Source: DATKDU01 sp035512595 (GTDB lineage: Bacteria > Planctomycetota > Planctomycetia > Pirellulales > Pirellulaceae). Taken from it: DNA of 20,214 nt. The notes beneath the pieces were generated by a model, which saw only the letters and a list, made by a program, of their open reading frames with translations, did not search any database and was not told the origin of the DNA. The stretch is from assembly GCA_035512595.1 (NCBI GenBank), contig DATKDU010000200.1:1-20214 (forward strand), read 5' to 3'. The translations under genes were made by a program, and so were the position numbers. Positions 7,387 to 15,480 of the stretch are shown here, one piece after another (the first letter of the stretch is position 1; every line of letters begins with the position of its first letter).

Positions 7387-9066
7387 ATGGATTTCATCAA
7401 CAAAGCCTACGCTCAGATCGCCGACGTCTTCAAAACGATGACGCCCGGCTCGCGGATTGCCGTCGGTTTGCTCTTGGTGGCGATCGTCGTGGCCCTGGCG
7501 TACTTGTTCCAGTACCAGGTCACCAGCGGCGATGAGTACCTGCTCGGCGGCCGCCCCTTCTACGGCGACGAGCTGACCCGCGCCGAGGCGGCCTTCGCCA
7601 AAGCGGGCTTGAGCGGCTCGCAAATTGCCGAGGGAAATCGCATCCGCATCCCCCGCGGCCAGAAGGAAAAATACCTCGCGGCACTCGCCGAGAGCAGCGC
7701 CTTGCCGGCCGATTTCTACAAGCACCTCGACGAGGCGGCCGCCAGCGACAACCCGTTCTCATCCACCAAGTCGCTGGAGATGCGGCGGTGGAACGCCAAG
7801 CAAAAAGAGCTGGCGCTGATCATCTCGCGGCTCCGGGGAATCTCCTCGGCCACCGTGCAATTCGACGAGATCGCCAGCCGCGGCTCGCTGCGCAGCCAGA
7901 CGCAGAAGCGGGCGATGGTCGCCGTGCAGACGCTGGCCGGGGAGCTCGACGCCGACCAGATCAAGGCCATTCGCAACATCGTCGTCGGCTCGTATGCCGG
8001 CCTCAATCCCGATGACGTGAGCATCAACGACATCACCAGCGGGCGGACCTACACCGGGGTGAATGGGGCAGGCGGACCGCAGGAGAGCCAGTACGCCGAC
8101 TACAAGCAGCGGTTCGAGCGCGACTGGAAGCAAAAGCTGGAGGATCAGCTCTCCTGGATTCAGAATGCGATCGTCAACGTCAACGTGCAGCTCGATCCGG
8201 AGCTGGAAGACACCACGCAGCAAGTCACGCTCGATCCCAAACCGGTCACGGTCAGCAGCAGCGAGTATCAAAAGGACGCCAGCACAACGTCGCGCGAGCC
8301 CGGCGGCCGGCCCGGCGCGGTCTCCAACGAGGTCAACGGCAATCGGCCCTTGACCGTCACCGCTGCCGCCGCCGCCCCGCAGACGCAGTCCAACGAGACG
8401 CGCAGCGAAGTCTCGAACCTGCCGGGGCACACGATCACCAGCAAGAAGAAGGCCCGCCTGGTGCCGACGTACGTCACGGCCGCCATTCAGTTTCCGATGA
8501 GCCACGTGCTGAAGACGTATCGCCAGCTTCATCCAACTCCGGCCGGCCAGACGCCGAAAGAGCCCGATTCGGCCGAGCTCGACAAGATCAAGAGCGAGCT
8601 GAAAACCAAGATCGAAGAGACCGCCCGCAACCTGCTGCCGCCGTTTGCGACCGGCACGAACCCTTACCCGCACATCACGGTCACCCCCTACGACGACCTG
8701 AAGGGGGACGAAATCCCAGCCGCCAGCACGGCGTCGCTGGCCGCCGCCTGGTTTGCCGACAATTGGCGGACCCTGGCGATGGTGGGGGTGGGCGCGCTAT
8801 GCCTGCTCATGCTGCGGAGCATGGTGAAATCGACGGCCTCGGCGCAGCCGGCGTCCGCGGCATTCGCGGGCGAGGAAGCTTTCCAGCGCCCGCGCCTGCA
8901 CGTCGAGACCGACGAGGACGAGGAACCGGCGGAGCCGGAAAAGATGCTCCGCCGCCGCTTCGAAATGACGGGGCCCAATCTCAAGCAGGAGCTGCAAGAG
9001 CTGGTCAAGGAGGATCCAGACGCGGCGGCGACCATCCTCCGCAACTGGATCGGCGACGCAGCCTAG
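7387..9066 (+). CDS. fliF: Flagellar MS-ring protein FliF
   Basis: FliF builds the inner-membrane MS-ring on which the rotor and export gate assemble. The 559-residue protein has the family layout. TM1 lies at about 23-41 (IAVGLLLVAIVVALAYL), then comes a YscJ/FliF periplasmic region with YLLGGRPFYGDELTRAEAAF and the ring-building motif region ATVQFDEIASRG. A Gln/Ser/Thr-rich, probably disordered stretch comes next, then TM2 at about 463-480. The cytoplasmic tail ends in LKQELQELVKEDPDAAATIL, the FliG-binding segment. Length is normal. No Shine-Dalgarno sequence is obvious before the start; the preceding bases belong to a 7-bp repeat array. fliG follows after 15 bp. Confidence 0.97.
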   Translation: MDFINKAYAQIADVFKTMTPGSRIAVGLLLVAIVVALAYLFQYQVTSGDEYLLGGRPFYGDELTRAEAAFAKAGLSGSQIAEGNRIRIPRGQKEKYLAALAESSALPADFYKHLDEAAASDNPFSSTKSLEMRRWNAKQKELALIISRLRGISSATVQFDEIASRGSLRSQTQKRAMVAVQTLAGELDADQIKAIRNIVVGSYAGLNPDDVSINDITSGRTYTGVNGAGGPQESQYADYKQRFERDWKQKLEDQLSWIQNAIVNVNVQLDPELEDTTQQVTLDPKPVTVSSSEYQKDASTTSREPGGRPGAVSNEVNGNRPLTVTAAAAAPQTQSNETRSEVSNLPGHTITSKKKARLVPTYVTAAIQFPMSHVLKTYRQLHPTPAGQTPKEPDSAELDKIKSELKTKIEETARNLLPPFATGTNPYPHITVTPYDDLKGDEIPAASTASLAAAWFADNWRTLAMVGVGALCLLMLRSMVKSTASAQPASAAFAGEEAFQRPRLHVETDEDEEPAEPEKMLRRRFEMTGPNLKQELQELVKEDPDAAATILRNWIGDAA

Positions 9067-9081
9067 TCAGGAACCACATCG

Positions 9082-10191
9082 ATGACACGCACCGATTCCA
9101 TTCGCAAGGCGGCCATTCTCGTTTCGCTCCTCGAGGCGCGCGACGCCGACGCGCTTCTCGAGCCGATGGGGGACGAACTGGCGGCGCAGGTGCGGCACGC
9201 GGTGATGGAGCTGGACGACGTGACCGCCGCAGAGCAGGAAGAAGTGCTGGCCGAGTTTTTCGGCCGCAGCGAAGCAGTTGCTCAAGACGACGGCGGCGTC
9301 GAGACGGAATGGAGCGCGATCGCAGCGGCAAGTGAGCGGTCAACGTCGCCCGCTTCGCCGCTTCCCGCCGCGCCACTGCCGACGTTCGACTTTCTGGCCA
9401 GCGTTCCCCCGGCGGCGATTGCCGACGTGCTGGCGGCGGAGCAGCCGCAGACGATTGCGGTCATCGTAGCGCACCTGCGGCCCGAGATTGCCGGCCGCGT
9501 GCTCGAACACCTCCCCCCGGCGGTGGCGACGGAAGCGCTCGCCCGCATGGCCCGGCTGATCATGCCCGTGCCGGAAATCCTGTCGGACTTGGAATGCGAG
9601 CTCCGCCGCCGCCTGGCCCCGTTCGTTCACGGCGCCGCGCACAGCTCGGCCAGTCTGGCCGGCATTCAGGCGATCCTGGCCTCGCTCCCGGGGCAAAGCC
9701 GCTGGCAGTGGCTCGATCGGCTGGCGCAGCACGACCGGCAGCTCGCCAGCCGGCTGGATGCAGCGGGCGCCTTCTCGTCTGCGGGCACCGACGACGGCCA
9801 GGTGCTGGCCTTCAAGTACCGCCTGGAATCGAGTCTGCACGAGCAGCCGCTGGCCGGCCGCCCGGCGGCGAGCCCTTCGCCCCCTTTGGTGGAGTTCGAG
9901 GATTTGATGCTGCTGAGCGATCGCGACCTGGCGTGCTTTGCCGCCGCCGCCCGCGAGCAGCTTTTGGCGCTGGCGCTGATCGACGCGGACGTGCGGCTGA
10001 CGCAGCGGATCGTGGCGGTGCTCCCGGCCCGCGAGGCGGCCCAGCTCAAGAGCCGCCTGTCGCATCCCGGCCCCCTGCGGCTCAAGGAGATCGATGAAGC
10101 CCAGCGCCAACTCGCCGACCTGGCCCGCGATCTGGCCAGCCAAGGCGAAATCTCCCTCCCCCGATCCCGACACTTCGCTGCCGCCGCCTGA
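9082..10191 (+). CDS. fliG: Flagellar motor switch protein FliG (divergent)
   Basis: FliG links the MS-ring to the C-ring and takes torque from the stators. The N-terminal domain starts SIRKAAILVSLLEARDAD. The middle domain has EQPQTIAVIVAHLRPEIAG (120-138), where the usual EHPQ is EQPQ. The C-terminal domain ends GPLRLKEIDEAQRQLADLAR. At 369 residues it is longer than the usual 330-345, because of a Ser/Ala/Pro-rich stretch at about 64-102 and an extra segment of about 38 residues at 230-268, before EFEDLMLLSDRD. Against E. coli torque residues K264, R281, D288, D289 and R297, the ungapped match gives I300, R317, S324, R325 and R333, so three are lost. AGGA lies nine bases before the ATG. 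Identity is firm; motor function may be altered. Confidence 0.93.
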   Translation: MTRTDSIRKAAILVSLLEARDADALLEPMGDELAAQVRHAVMELDDVTAAEQEEVLAEFFGRSEAVAQDDGGVETEWSAIAAASERSTSPASPLPAAPLPTFDFLASVPPAAIADVLAAEQPQTIAVIVAHLRPEIAGRVLEHLPPAVATEALARMARLIMPVPEILSDLECELRRRLAPFVHGAAHSSASLAGIQAILASLPGQSRWQWLDRLAQHDRQLASRLDAAGAFSSAGTDDGQVLAFKYRLESSLHEQPLAGRPAASPSPPLVEFEDLMLLSDRDLACFAAAAREQLLALALIDADVRLTQRIVAVLPAREAAQLKSRLSHPGPLRLKEIDEAQRQLADLARDLASQGEISLPRSRHFAAAA

Positions 10192-10216
10192 CCACTCACC
10201 ACTCACCACTCACTCG
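10191..10216 (+). repeat. CACCACT heptamer array forming the fliG-fliH spacer
   Basis: Units of CACCACT begin with the last base of the fliG stop and fill almost the whole 31-bp gap to the fliH ATG. It is the same unit as inside the activator gene at 5308-5340. No ribosome site remains for fliH. Confidence 0.9.
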
Positions 10217-10222
10217 CCTCGA

Positions 10223-10879
10223 ATGGCTGGAATCATCAAAGCCGGCACTCGCACCGCTCCCCACGAAGGGACCGCGGCGGTCGCGTTCCAGTTCGATGAC
10301 ATGTCCACCGCCTATTTGTCGAAGGTCCGCGGCGAGGCCGACGCCATCATCAAGAAAGCCCGCGACGAAGCGGCCCGCATCCGCACGCAGGCTCAGGAAG
10401 AAGGTCGTCAGGCCGCCTTGAAAGCGGTTGAAGCGACCCTCAAGGCCCGAATCGATCAGCAGCTCGCCTCGCTCATCCCGGCCCTCAAACAGGCCGTGAC
10501 GCAAATCCTCGACGCCCGCCAGGCGTGGCAGCGGCACTGGGAACAGCACGCCCTCCGCGTCGCCTCGGCCATCGCCTCGCGAATCGTGCGGCGGGAAATC
10601 GACAAAGTGCCCCTGATCACCCTCGATCTGGTGCGCGAAGCGTTGAACCTGGCCGCCGGCAACGAGCGGATCACGCTGCGGCTGCACCCCGACGATCAGG
10701 CGACGCTGGGCGACCGCGTCAGCCAGTTGGCCGGCGAGCTGGGCTCGCTGGCCGAAGTCCGCGTCGTCGCCGATCCGGCGATCTCCTCCGGCGGCTGCCG
10801 CGTCGATACCGAGTTCGGCTCGATCGATCAGCAGCTCGAAGCCCAACTGGCGCGAATCACCGAGGAGCTTCTCGATTGA
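10223..10879 (+). CDS. fliH: Flagellar export ATPase regulator FliH
   Basis: FliH forms a dimer that holds the FliI ATPase at the C-ring and regulates it. The 218-residue protein has a short N-terminal segment, a long Ala/Arg/Lys-rich coiled coil (KVRGEADAIIKKARDEAARI and onward, about 34-75), and a C-terminal domain. That domain contains the family hallmark GGCRVDTEFGSIDQQLEAQL, the part that binds the FliI N-terminus. Length is normal. The chosen ATG at 10223 gives a family-like start (MAGIIKAGT); the frame continues upstream but overlaps fliG. The stop TGA shares one base with the fliI ATG (TGATG), so the two are translationally coupled. Confidence 0.95.
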   Translation: MAGIIKAGTRTAPHEGTAAVAFQFDDMSTAYLSKVRGEADAIIKKARDEAARIRTQAQEEGRQAALKAVEATLKARIDQQLASLIPALKQAVTQILDARQAWQRHWEQHALRVASAIASRIVRREIDKVPLITLDLVREALNLAAGNERITLRLHPDDQATLGDRVSQLAGELGSLAEVRVVADPAISSGGCRVDTEFGSIDQQLEAQLARITEELLD

Positions 10880-12240
10880 TGCACGCCCTCACAAAACAAC
10901 TCGCGGAAGTCGTGCCGACCGGGCTGACCGGTAGCATCGTCCGCACCGAAGGCGTTTCGGCCGCGGTGGCCGGGTTTCCAGCACCGGTCGGCTCCCTGGT
11001 GCATATCGAGCGCCTCTCGGGCGGGCCGGTCGAGGCGGAAGTCATCGGCTTTCGCGACGGGACCACGCTCATCTATCCGCTGGCCGAGATGACCGGCGTG
11101 CGGCACGGCAATCGGGTGCGGCTGGCGCGGACCACGCGGCACCTGCGGGTGGGTCAAGAGCTGCTGGGGCGCGTCGTCAATTCCCGCGGCCGGGTGATCG
11201 ACGGCAAGCCGGTGCCGCTGCTGGCCGATCGCGTGCGACTCAACCAGCGGCCGCCGCCGGCCATCGAGCGGCCGCGGATCGATGCGCCCCTCTCCACCGG
11301 CGTGCGGGCCATCGACGGCTTGTTGACCTGCGGGCTGGGGCAACGGATCGGCATCTTCGCCGGCTCCGGCGTCGGCAAAAGCGTGATGCTCGGCATGATG
11401 ACCCGCTACACGTCGGCCGACGTGACGGTAATCGGACTCATCGGCGAGCGGGGCCGCGAAGTCAACGAGTTTCTCGACCGCGACCTGGGACCGCAGGGAT
11501 TGTCGCGCAGCGTCGTCGTCGTGGCTACCAGCGACGAGCCGGCGCTGCTCCGCGTCCAGGCGGCACAAACGGCGACCGCGATTGCCGAGTATTTTCGGGA
11601 CAGCGGCAAAAACGTCCTCTTGATCATGGATTCGATCACGCGGTTCGCCATGGCGCAGCGGGAAATCGGCCTGGCTGCCGGCGAGCCGCCGACGACTCGC
11701 GGCTATCCCCCCAGCGTGTTCGCCATGCTGCCGCGGCTGGTCGAGCGGACCGGCCGCAGCTCTCTGGGGAGCATCACCGCCTTTTATTCGGTTTTGGTGG
11801 AAGGGGACGACGTGACCGAGCCGGTCAGCGACGCCGTTCGCGGCTTGCTCGACGGGCACGTGATTTTGTCGCGGAAGCTGGCCTCGCAGGCCCACTGGCC
11901 GGCCGTGGACGTGCTGGAGAGCATCAGCCGGCTGTTCCCCGACATCACGCCGCCGCAGCAGCAAGACGCGGCCATGACCATCCGGCAACTCTTGGCCGCG
12001 TATCGCGACCACGAAGACTTGATCTCGATCGGCGCGTACCGCGCCGGCGCGAATTCGATGGTGGACACGGCGATCGCCCTGCGCGAGGAGATTCATCGTT
12101 ATCTGCGGCAAGCGATTCAGGACGGCTCCAGCGTGGAGACCGCCCGCCATGAGCTGCTGAAGCTGGCGCAGCAGTGTGCAGCGGCGAAGAAGGCGGCAAT
12201 TCCGATGCCAGTTGCGGCAGCCAGCCCGCGGAAAACCTAG
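10879..12240 (+). CDS. fliI: Flagellum-specific ATP synthase FliI (export ATPase)
   Basis: FliI is the hexameric F1-beta-like ATPase that unfolds and delivers export substrates to the flagellar type III gate. The 453-residue protein shows Walker A GSGVGKS (162-168), catalytic Glu190 in GLIGERGREV, Walker B NVLLIMDSITR (245-255, Asp251) and the family block GYPPSVFAMLPRLVERTG (from 275). The C-terminal helical domain has RAGANSMVDTAI. All catalytic residues are present and the length is normal. The start overlaps the fliH stop by one base. A 161-bp palindromic element follows, separating fliI from its usual partner fliJ. Confidence 0.97.
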   Translation: MHALTKQLAEVVPTGLTGSIVRTEGVSAAVAGFPAPVGSLVHIERLSGGPVEAEVIGFRDGTTLIYPLAEMTGVRHGNRVRLARTTRHLRVGQELLGRVVNSRGRVIDGKPVPLLADRVRLNQRPPPAIERPRIDAPLSTGVRAIDGLLTCGLGQRIGIFAGSGVGKSVMLGMMTRYTSADVTVIGLIGERGREVNEFLDRDLGPQGLSRSVVVVATSDEPALLRVQAAQTATAIAEYFRDSGKNVLLIMDSITRFAMAQREIGLAAGEPPTTRGYPPSVFAMLPRLVERTGRSSLGSITAFYSVLVEGDDVTEPVSDAVRGLLDGHVILSRKLASQAHWPAVDVLESISRLFPDITPPQQQDAAMTIRQLLAAYRDHEDLISIGAYRAGANSMVDTAIALREEIHRYLRQAIQDGSSVETARHELLKLAQQCAAAKKAAIPMPVAAASPRKT

Positions 12241-12265
12241 CGAAGTATCAACACACCTATCGTCT

Positions 12266-12426
12266 CCACCGACCCTGGTCGGTGGAATTATGACTGATAG
12301 GCTAGAAGCGAAACACCCCCCTTCATTCCCCCTTCCGCCGCTTCGCGGCGGAAGGGGGAATGAATAATTTTTCGGGGAGCCGCTTTCTAGCCATCCAATC
12401 ACATTTCCACCGACCAGGGTCGGTGG
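12266..12426. repeat. 161-bp near-perfect palindromic element between fliI and fliJ
   Basis: The outer 22 bp (12266-12287 and 12405-12426) are exact inverted copies, and each is itself a palindrome (CCACCGACC-CT-GGTCGGTGG). The arms continue with GGCTAGAAGCG/CGCTTTCTAGCC and end in a perfect 20-bp stem (12322-12341 with 12345-12364) around a TTC loop. TAATTTTTC follows the stem, so a terminator-like effect is possible. The form resembles a nonautonomous miniature inverted-repeat element or a large REP. No clear target duplication was seen. Confidence 0.88.
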
Positions 12427-12445
12427 TGCGAAATGACAGCAGCCT

Positions 12446-12904
12446 ATGTCCGCTTTCCGCTTCCGACTAACGACCCTCTTGCGTCTGCGGCTCGCCGAGC
12501 GCGACGAGCGGCGCAGCGATCTGGCCAAGGCGCTGGCAGCCGCGGAAATCGTGCGCGGCCAGCGGCAGTCGCTAACAGCGGAGCAGGAAGACAACCTGGC
12601 GGCGCTGCGGCGCGTGGCCGCTCCAGGGAGCAGCAACATCGATCGGCTGATCCACGGACATCGCTACGCGGCCATCCTCAAGGCCCAGGCGGGTCAGCTT
12701 GCCGCGCAGCAGTCGCAGATCGAGCGCGAGGTCGAGCGCCGCCGGCAGGTGCTGGTGGAAGCCGATCGGCAGGTGCGCGTGCTGGAAAAACTCCAGTCCC
12801 GCCAGGCGGCCGAGCATCAGCGGCGGCTGGACAAGCTCGAGACCAGGCAGCTCGATGAAGTCGCCACGATCGGACACTTCCGTCAGCGGAGGGGCGATCC
12901 ATGA
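12446..12904 (+). CDS. fliJ: Flagellar export chaperone FliJ
   Basis: FliJ is the coiled-coil stalk that inserts into the FliI hexamer and couples it to the export gate. The 152-residue product has the family start MSAFRFRLTTLLRLRLAERDE. It is then almost wholly an antiparallel coiled coil, with ERRSDLAKALAAAE, a short break near residue 60, and a second long helix VERRRQVLVEADRQVRVLEK. Length is normal. There is no clear Shine-Dalgarno sequence, and the right arm of the palindromic element ends 19 bp before the ATG. The stop overlaps the next gene by ATGA at 12901-12904. FliJ sequences are weakly conserved, but position and pattern make the call firm. Confidence 0.92.
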   Translation: MSAFRFRLTTLLRLRLAERDERRSDLAKALAAAEIVRGQRQSLTAEQEDNLAALRRVAAPGSSNIDRLIHGHRYAAILKAQAGQLAAQQSQIEREVERRRQVLVEADRQVRVLEKLQSRQAAEHQRRLDKLETRQLDEVATIGHFRQRRGDP

Positions 12905-13611
12905 AAAAATACCTCCACGGGCTGGGACTTTTGCTCGTCTGGTTCTGCATCGGCACGGTGCTGGCGCAGGCCGTCTGGCTCGGCATGCTGTGGTGGAAAG
13001 GGGCCTTTGCCGACCAGCGCGTGCTGGCGATGTACGCGGCACTGCACGGGATTTTTCCCGAGACGGGGGGCGCCGCGGCCGGTCCGGCGGCCAATCCGAA
13101 CCAGGAACAGTTGTCGCTGGTCGAAGTGGCCCAGCGGCGGATGCTCACCAGCCTGGACCTCGATTTGCGCGAGACGGCGCTCGACAAAGGGCTGGCCGAC
13201 CTGCGCAACATCCGCGCGCAGATCGAGACCGAAGACAAGCGCCTCAACCTGTGGAAGGAAACGTTCGATATCCGTCTCAAGAAGATGGAGAGCACGGCCC
13301 TGGAGGTCTCGCTGCTGGAGGTGCAGAAGACCCTGGAGGCGATTCAGCCCAAGCAGGCCAAGGAGCAGATCCTCAAGATGCTCGACGATTCGCCCGACGG
13401 ACGCAACGAGCACGCCATGCAGGACATCGTGAAAATCCTCAAGGCCATGCCGCTGGACAAGCGGCGGAAGATTCTGGGCGAGTTCAAGAGCGAAGACGAG
13501 GCCACGACTTTGGCGGAGATCCTGCGGGAGATTCGGCTCGGCGCCCCGGAAGTGGACCTGATCCGCGACACGCGGGCCAGCCTCCTCCCCTCTTCCCGCA
13601 CCCAGCGATAA
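12901..13611 (+). CDS. motE: MotE-like membrane protein with MgtE_N-type C-terminus
   Basis: The 236-residue protein has one N-terminal transmembrane helix (about 8-31), a linker, a coiled coil at about 75-140, and a C-terminal helical domain. The latter, with EQILKMLDDSP, HAMQDIVKILKAMPLDKRRK and EDEATTLAEILREI, resembles the MgtE N-terminal repeat fold. This arrangement matches MotE/FlbB-type flagellar proteins, which act in the periplasm on stator MotB or on the assembly of motor accessory structures; such genes commonly follow fliJ. GGAGGGG lies six bases before the ATG, which overlaps the fliJ stop. The fold and position are clear; the exact role in this motor is inferred. Confidence 0.8.
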   Translation: MKKYLHGLGLLLVWFCIGTVLAQAVWLGMLWWKGAFADQRVLAMYAALHGIFPETGGAAAGPAANPNQEQLSLVEVAQRRMLTSLDLDLRETALDKGLADLRNIRAQIETEDKRLNLWKETFDIRLKKMESTALEVSLLEVQKTLEAIQPKQAKEQILKMLDDSPDGRNEHAMQDIVKILKAMPLDKRRKILGEFKSEDEATTLAEILREIRLGAPEVDLIRDTRASLLPSSRTQR

Positions 13612-13619
13612 GCAGCCCC

Positions 13620-14987
13620 ATGAAGACCAGCGAACCAGCCTCATCGATCCCCCCGCGCGAGCCGGCGCAGCACAACGGAGCGGCGCCGCCCCCGGCGGGA
13701 CGACCGCCGTTTGAGCGATTGCTCCGCGACACGCCGGCCGAGCGCAAGGCCCAGGCCGCGCCGCCGGATGCGCCCCTGCGGCACGAGCCGGATCCACCGA
13801 TTGCTCAGTGCGGCCTGCCGGCGGACGACTGCCAGGACGACCGCATCGACGAGGAAGAGAGGACAACCGAGCAGATCGCCGCGCCACAGGCGGCGGCATT
13901 AGCGGCGGCATTGGCCGTCGATCCGGTCACATTGGCCGTCCCTATCGCCACGATCGTCGGCGCGGAGACTCGTGCAGCGGAGTTGGCGGAGCCTGTCGCC
14001 GCCGCAGAGGATGCCAATGTCGGCGTGAGTGCGGAGCGACCTGCGGGAATGCCGGCGGCTGGAATGCCGACGGCGGACGAAGCCGGGCTTGTGCCGGCCG
14101 CTGGGATGCCGAGCGACGCCGGTGGGCCTGGTGCAGATGAATTGCCTGCTGCTGAAGTCGAGGTTTCGATCCCCTCCGAGGACCAGACGCAGACAAAGGC
14201 CGCCATCGAGCCGCTAGCTGCCGGCGACGAAGTACTTCTTGCCGGCGATGCGGCCTTGGAGGCGGAAGAGACGCCGGATCAAGCAGCGACCGCCGTATTG
14301 GACTTGCAGCCCCGTTTGGCCGAGCAAACGAGCGGCGACGAAAGGCGGCTGCCGGCGAGGCCGGCGATCGACCCGACCGAAGTCCCTTCCAGTCAAGCGG
14401 CCGAGCCGCGGGAAAGTGCGCCGGCACTGGGCCATTCTTCGTCCATCGTTACCGCGGGAGAACCTTCGTCCGCGCGCGGCGCTCCGTTTCACACGCCGTC
14501 GCTTCGCGAGGCTGAAGCGCCTCGTGCGGCAATTCCGGTCGAGATTGACTCGCCGCGGCTGCTGCACCGCGTGGCCCGCGCCTTTCACATCGCCCAGCAG
14601 CGCGGAGGCGAGCTGACGCTGCGGCTGAGCCCGCCGGAGCTCGGTTCGCTGCGGCTGGAGCTGCGCGTCCAGGACGGGGTCATGACCGCGAAGCTGGAAG
14701 CGGAAACGCAAGTCGCCCGTGCTGCGCTGATCGAACAATTGCCCACGCTTCGCGAGAGGCTGGGGGAGCAGGGGATCCGCATCGAGCGGTTTGATGTGGA
14801 CCTGATGCAGCAGCGCGGCCAGGAGCCAGGAGCCAGGGACCAGGGGCCAACGTGGGAGAGTGGGCGAGAGGGAGAGCGGGAGAGAGAAAGACCAGCCATG
14901 GGGCGGGTCGAACAAGTTCTCCCCCTTTCCCCCTCTCCCCCTCAGCCACTCGCCGATTCAGCCACTTCACTCAACGTCATCATCTAA
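13620..14987 (+). CDS. fliK: Flagellar hook-length control protein FliK
   Basis: FliK is a secreted molecular ruler that stops hook export and switches substrate specificity. The 455-residue product has a long, low-complexity Ala/Glu/Pro-rich N-terminal region (to about 300). A compact C-terminal domain follows, with ELTLRLSPPELGSLRLELRV, a block QVARAALIEQLPTLRERLG and IRIERFDVDL. This is the Flg_hook domain that contacts FlhB. Residues from about 401 to 455 do not look like FliK. They are encoded by 7- and 8-bp tandem repeats (14821-14990) and give an Arg/Glu/Gly/Pro-rich tail. The start at 13620 lies eight bases after the MotE-like stop, without a strong ribosome site. Identity is firm from the C-terminal domain. 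Confidence 0.93.
   Translation: MKTSEPASSIPPREPAQHNGAAPPPAGRPPFERLLRDTPAERKAQAAPPDAPLRHEPDPPIAQCGLPADDCQDDRIDEEERTTEQIAAPQAAALAAALAVDPVTLAVPIATIVGAETRAAELAEPVAAAEDANVGVSAERPAGMPAAGMPTADEAGLVPAAGMPSDAGGPGADELPAAEVEVSIPSEDQTQTKAAIEPLAAGDEVLLAGDAALEAEETPDQAATAVLDLQPRLAEQTSGDERRLPARPAIDPTEVPSSQAAEPRESAPALGHSSSIVTAGEPSSARGAPFHTPSLREAEAPRAAIPVEIDSPRLLHRVARAFHIAQQRGGELTLRLSPPELGSLRLELRVQDGVMTAKLEAETQVARAALIEQLPTLRERLGEQGIRIERFDVDLMQQRGQEPGARDQGPTWESGREGERERERPAMGRVEQVLPLSPSPPQPLADSATSLNVII
14821..14848 (+). repeat. AGGAGCC heptamer array at the 3' end of fliK
   Basis: The four 7-bp units AGGAGCC, AGGAGCC, AGGGACC and AGGGGCC are read in frame as part of the FliK tail. Confidence 0.85.
14852..14950. 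repeat. GTGGGAGA octamer array with inverted counterpart, end of fliK
   Basis: The octamers GTGGGAGA, GTGGGCGA, GAGGGAGA and GCGGGAGA occupy 14852-14883. A roughly complementary run of TCTCCCCC, TTTCCCCC, TCTCCCCC and TCAGCCAC-type octamers begins near 14916 and extends past 14940. Together they form an imperfect inverted pair inside the coding tail of fliK. Confidence 0.8.
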
Positions 14988-14989
14988 AA

Positions 14990-15008
14990 CCGCGACCACT
15001 GGTCGCGG
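14990..15008. repeat. CCGCGACC palindrome in the fliK-flgD spacer
   Basis: CCGCGACC-ACT-GGTCGCGG is an 8-bp perfect stem with a 3-base loop, three bases after the fliK stop, followed by CTTTCC. The T-run is too short to call a terminator with confidence. Confidence 0.6.
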
Positions 15009-15034
15009 CTTTCCAGCAACCACCGAGGACCCCC

Positions 15035-15466
15035 ATGGCCGCCATCTCCGCAATCAACCAAACGCTGCCGTCCAATCCGGCCGACAACAAGCCGCACGAC
15101 ATCAAGGACCTCGACGTCGATCAGTTCCTGAAGCTGATGATCACCGAGCTGACCAACCAGGACCCGCTCAACCCGATGGACAACACGCAGCTCGTCGAGC
15201 AGATCGGCCAGATCCGCCAGATCACCGCCACCAGCCAACTGTCCGAGACCCTCGCCGTCCTGCAAGCCGGCCAGAACCTGACCACCGCCAGCAGCCTGAT
15301 CGGCAAACAGGTCACCGCCCTCACCGACCAGAACGAGAATGTCGCCGGCGTCGTGGACAAGATCACGATCGACGTCGATCCCCAGGACAAGGACAAACGC
15401 TCGTACCGCGTCCACATCGGCAGCCACAACATCGACCTGAAGAACGTCCGCGAAGTCAAAAACTGA
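15035..15466 (+). CDS. flgD: Flagellar hook-cap protein FlgD (short form)
   Basis: FlgD is a temporary scaffold at the hook tip that guides FlgE assembly. The 143-residue protein has the family core DVDQFLKLMITELTNQDPLN, then PMDNTQLVEQIGQIRQI and the block ASSLIGKQVTAL. It ends after a short beta-rich segment. The FlgD C-terminal Tudor/Fn3 region found in the roughly 230-residue enterobacterial protein is largely missing, as in the short Bacillus-type protein. GAGG lies six bases before the ATG. The usual next gene, flgE, does not follow: a small unknown gene and an oxidoreductase come instead. Confidence 0.95.
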   Translation: MAAISAINQTLPSNPADNKPHDIKDLDVDQFLKLMITELTNQDPLNPMDNTQLVEQIGQIRQITATSQLSETLAVLQAGQNLTTASSLIGKQVTALTDQNENVAGVVDKITIDVDPQDKDKRSYRVHIGSHNIDLKNVREVKN

Positions 15467-15480
15467 CGCCGGCATCAGCT

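Noticed and set aside
10828..12639. Long minus-strand open frame (603 codons) opposite fliI
   Set aside because: It lies antisense to an intact FliI with all ATPase motifs, its composition is typical of an antisense shadow, and it runs through the palindromic element.
14990..15012. Palindrome after fliK as an intrinsic terminator
   Set aside because: Only three T residues follow the stem, and flgD begins 27 bp downstream in what appears to be the same operon.
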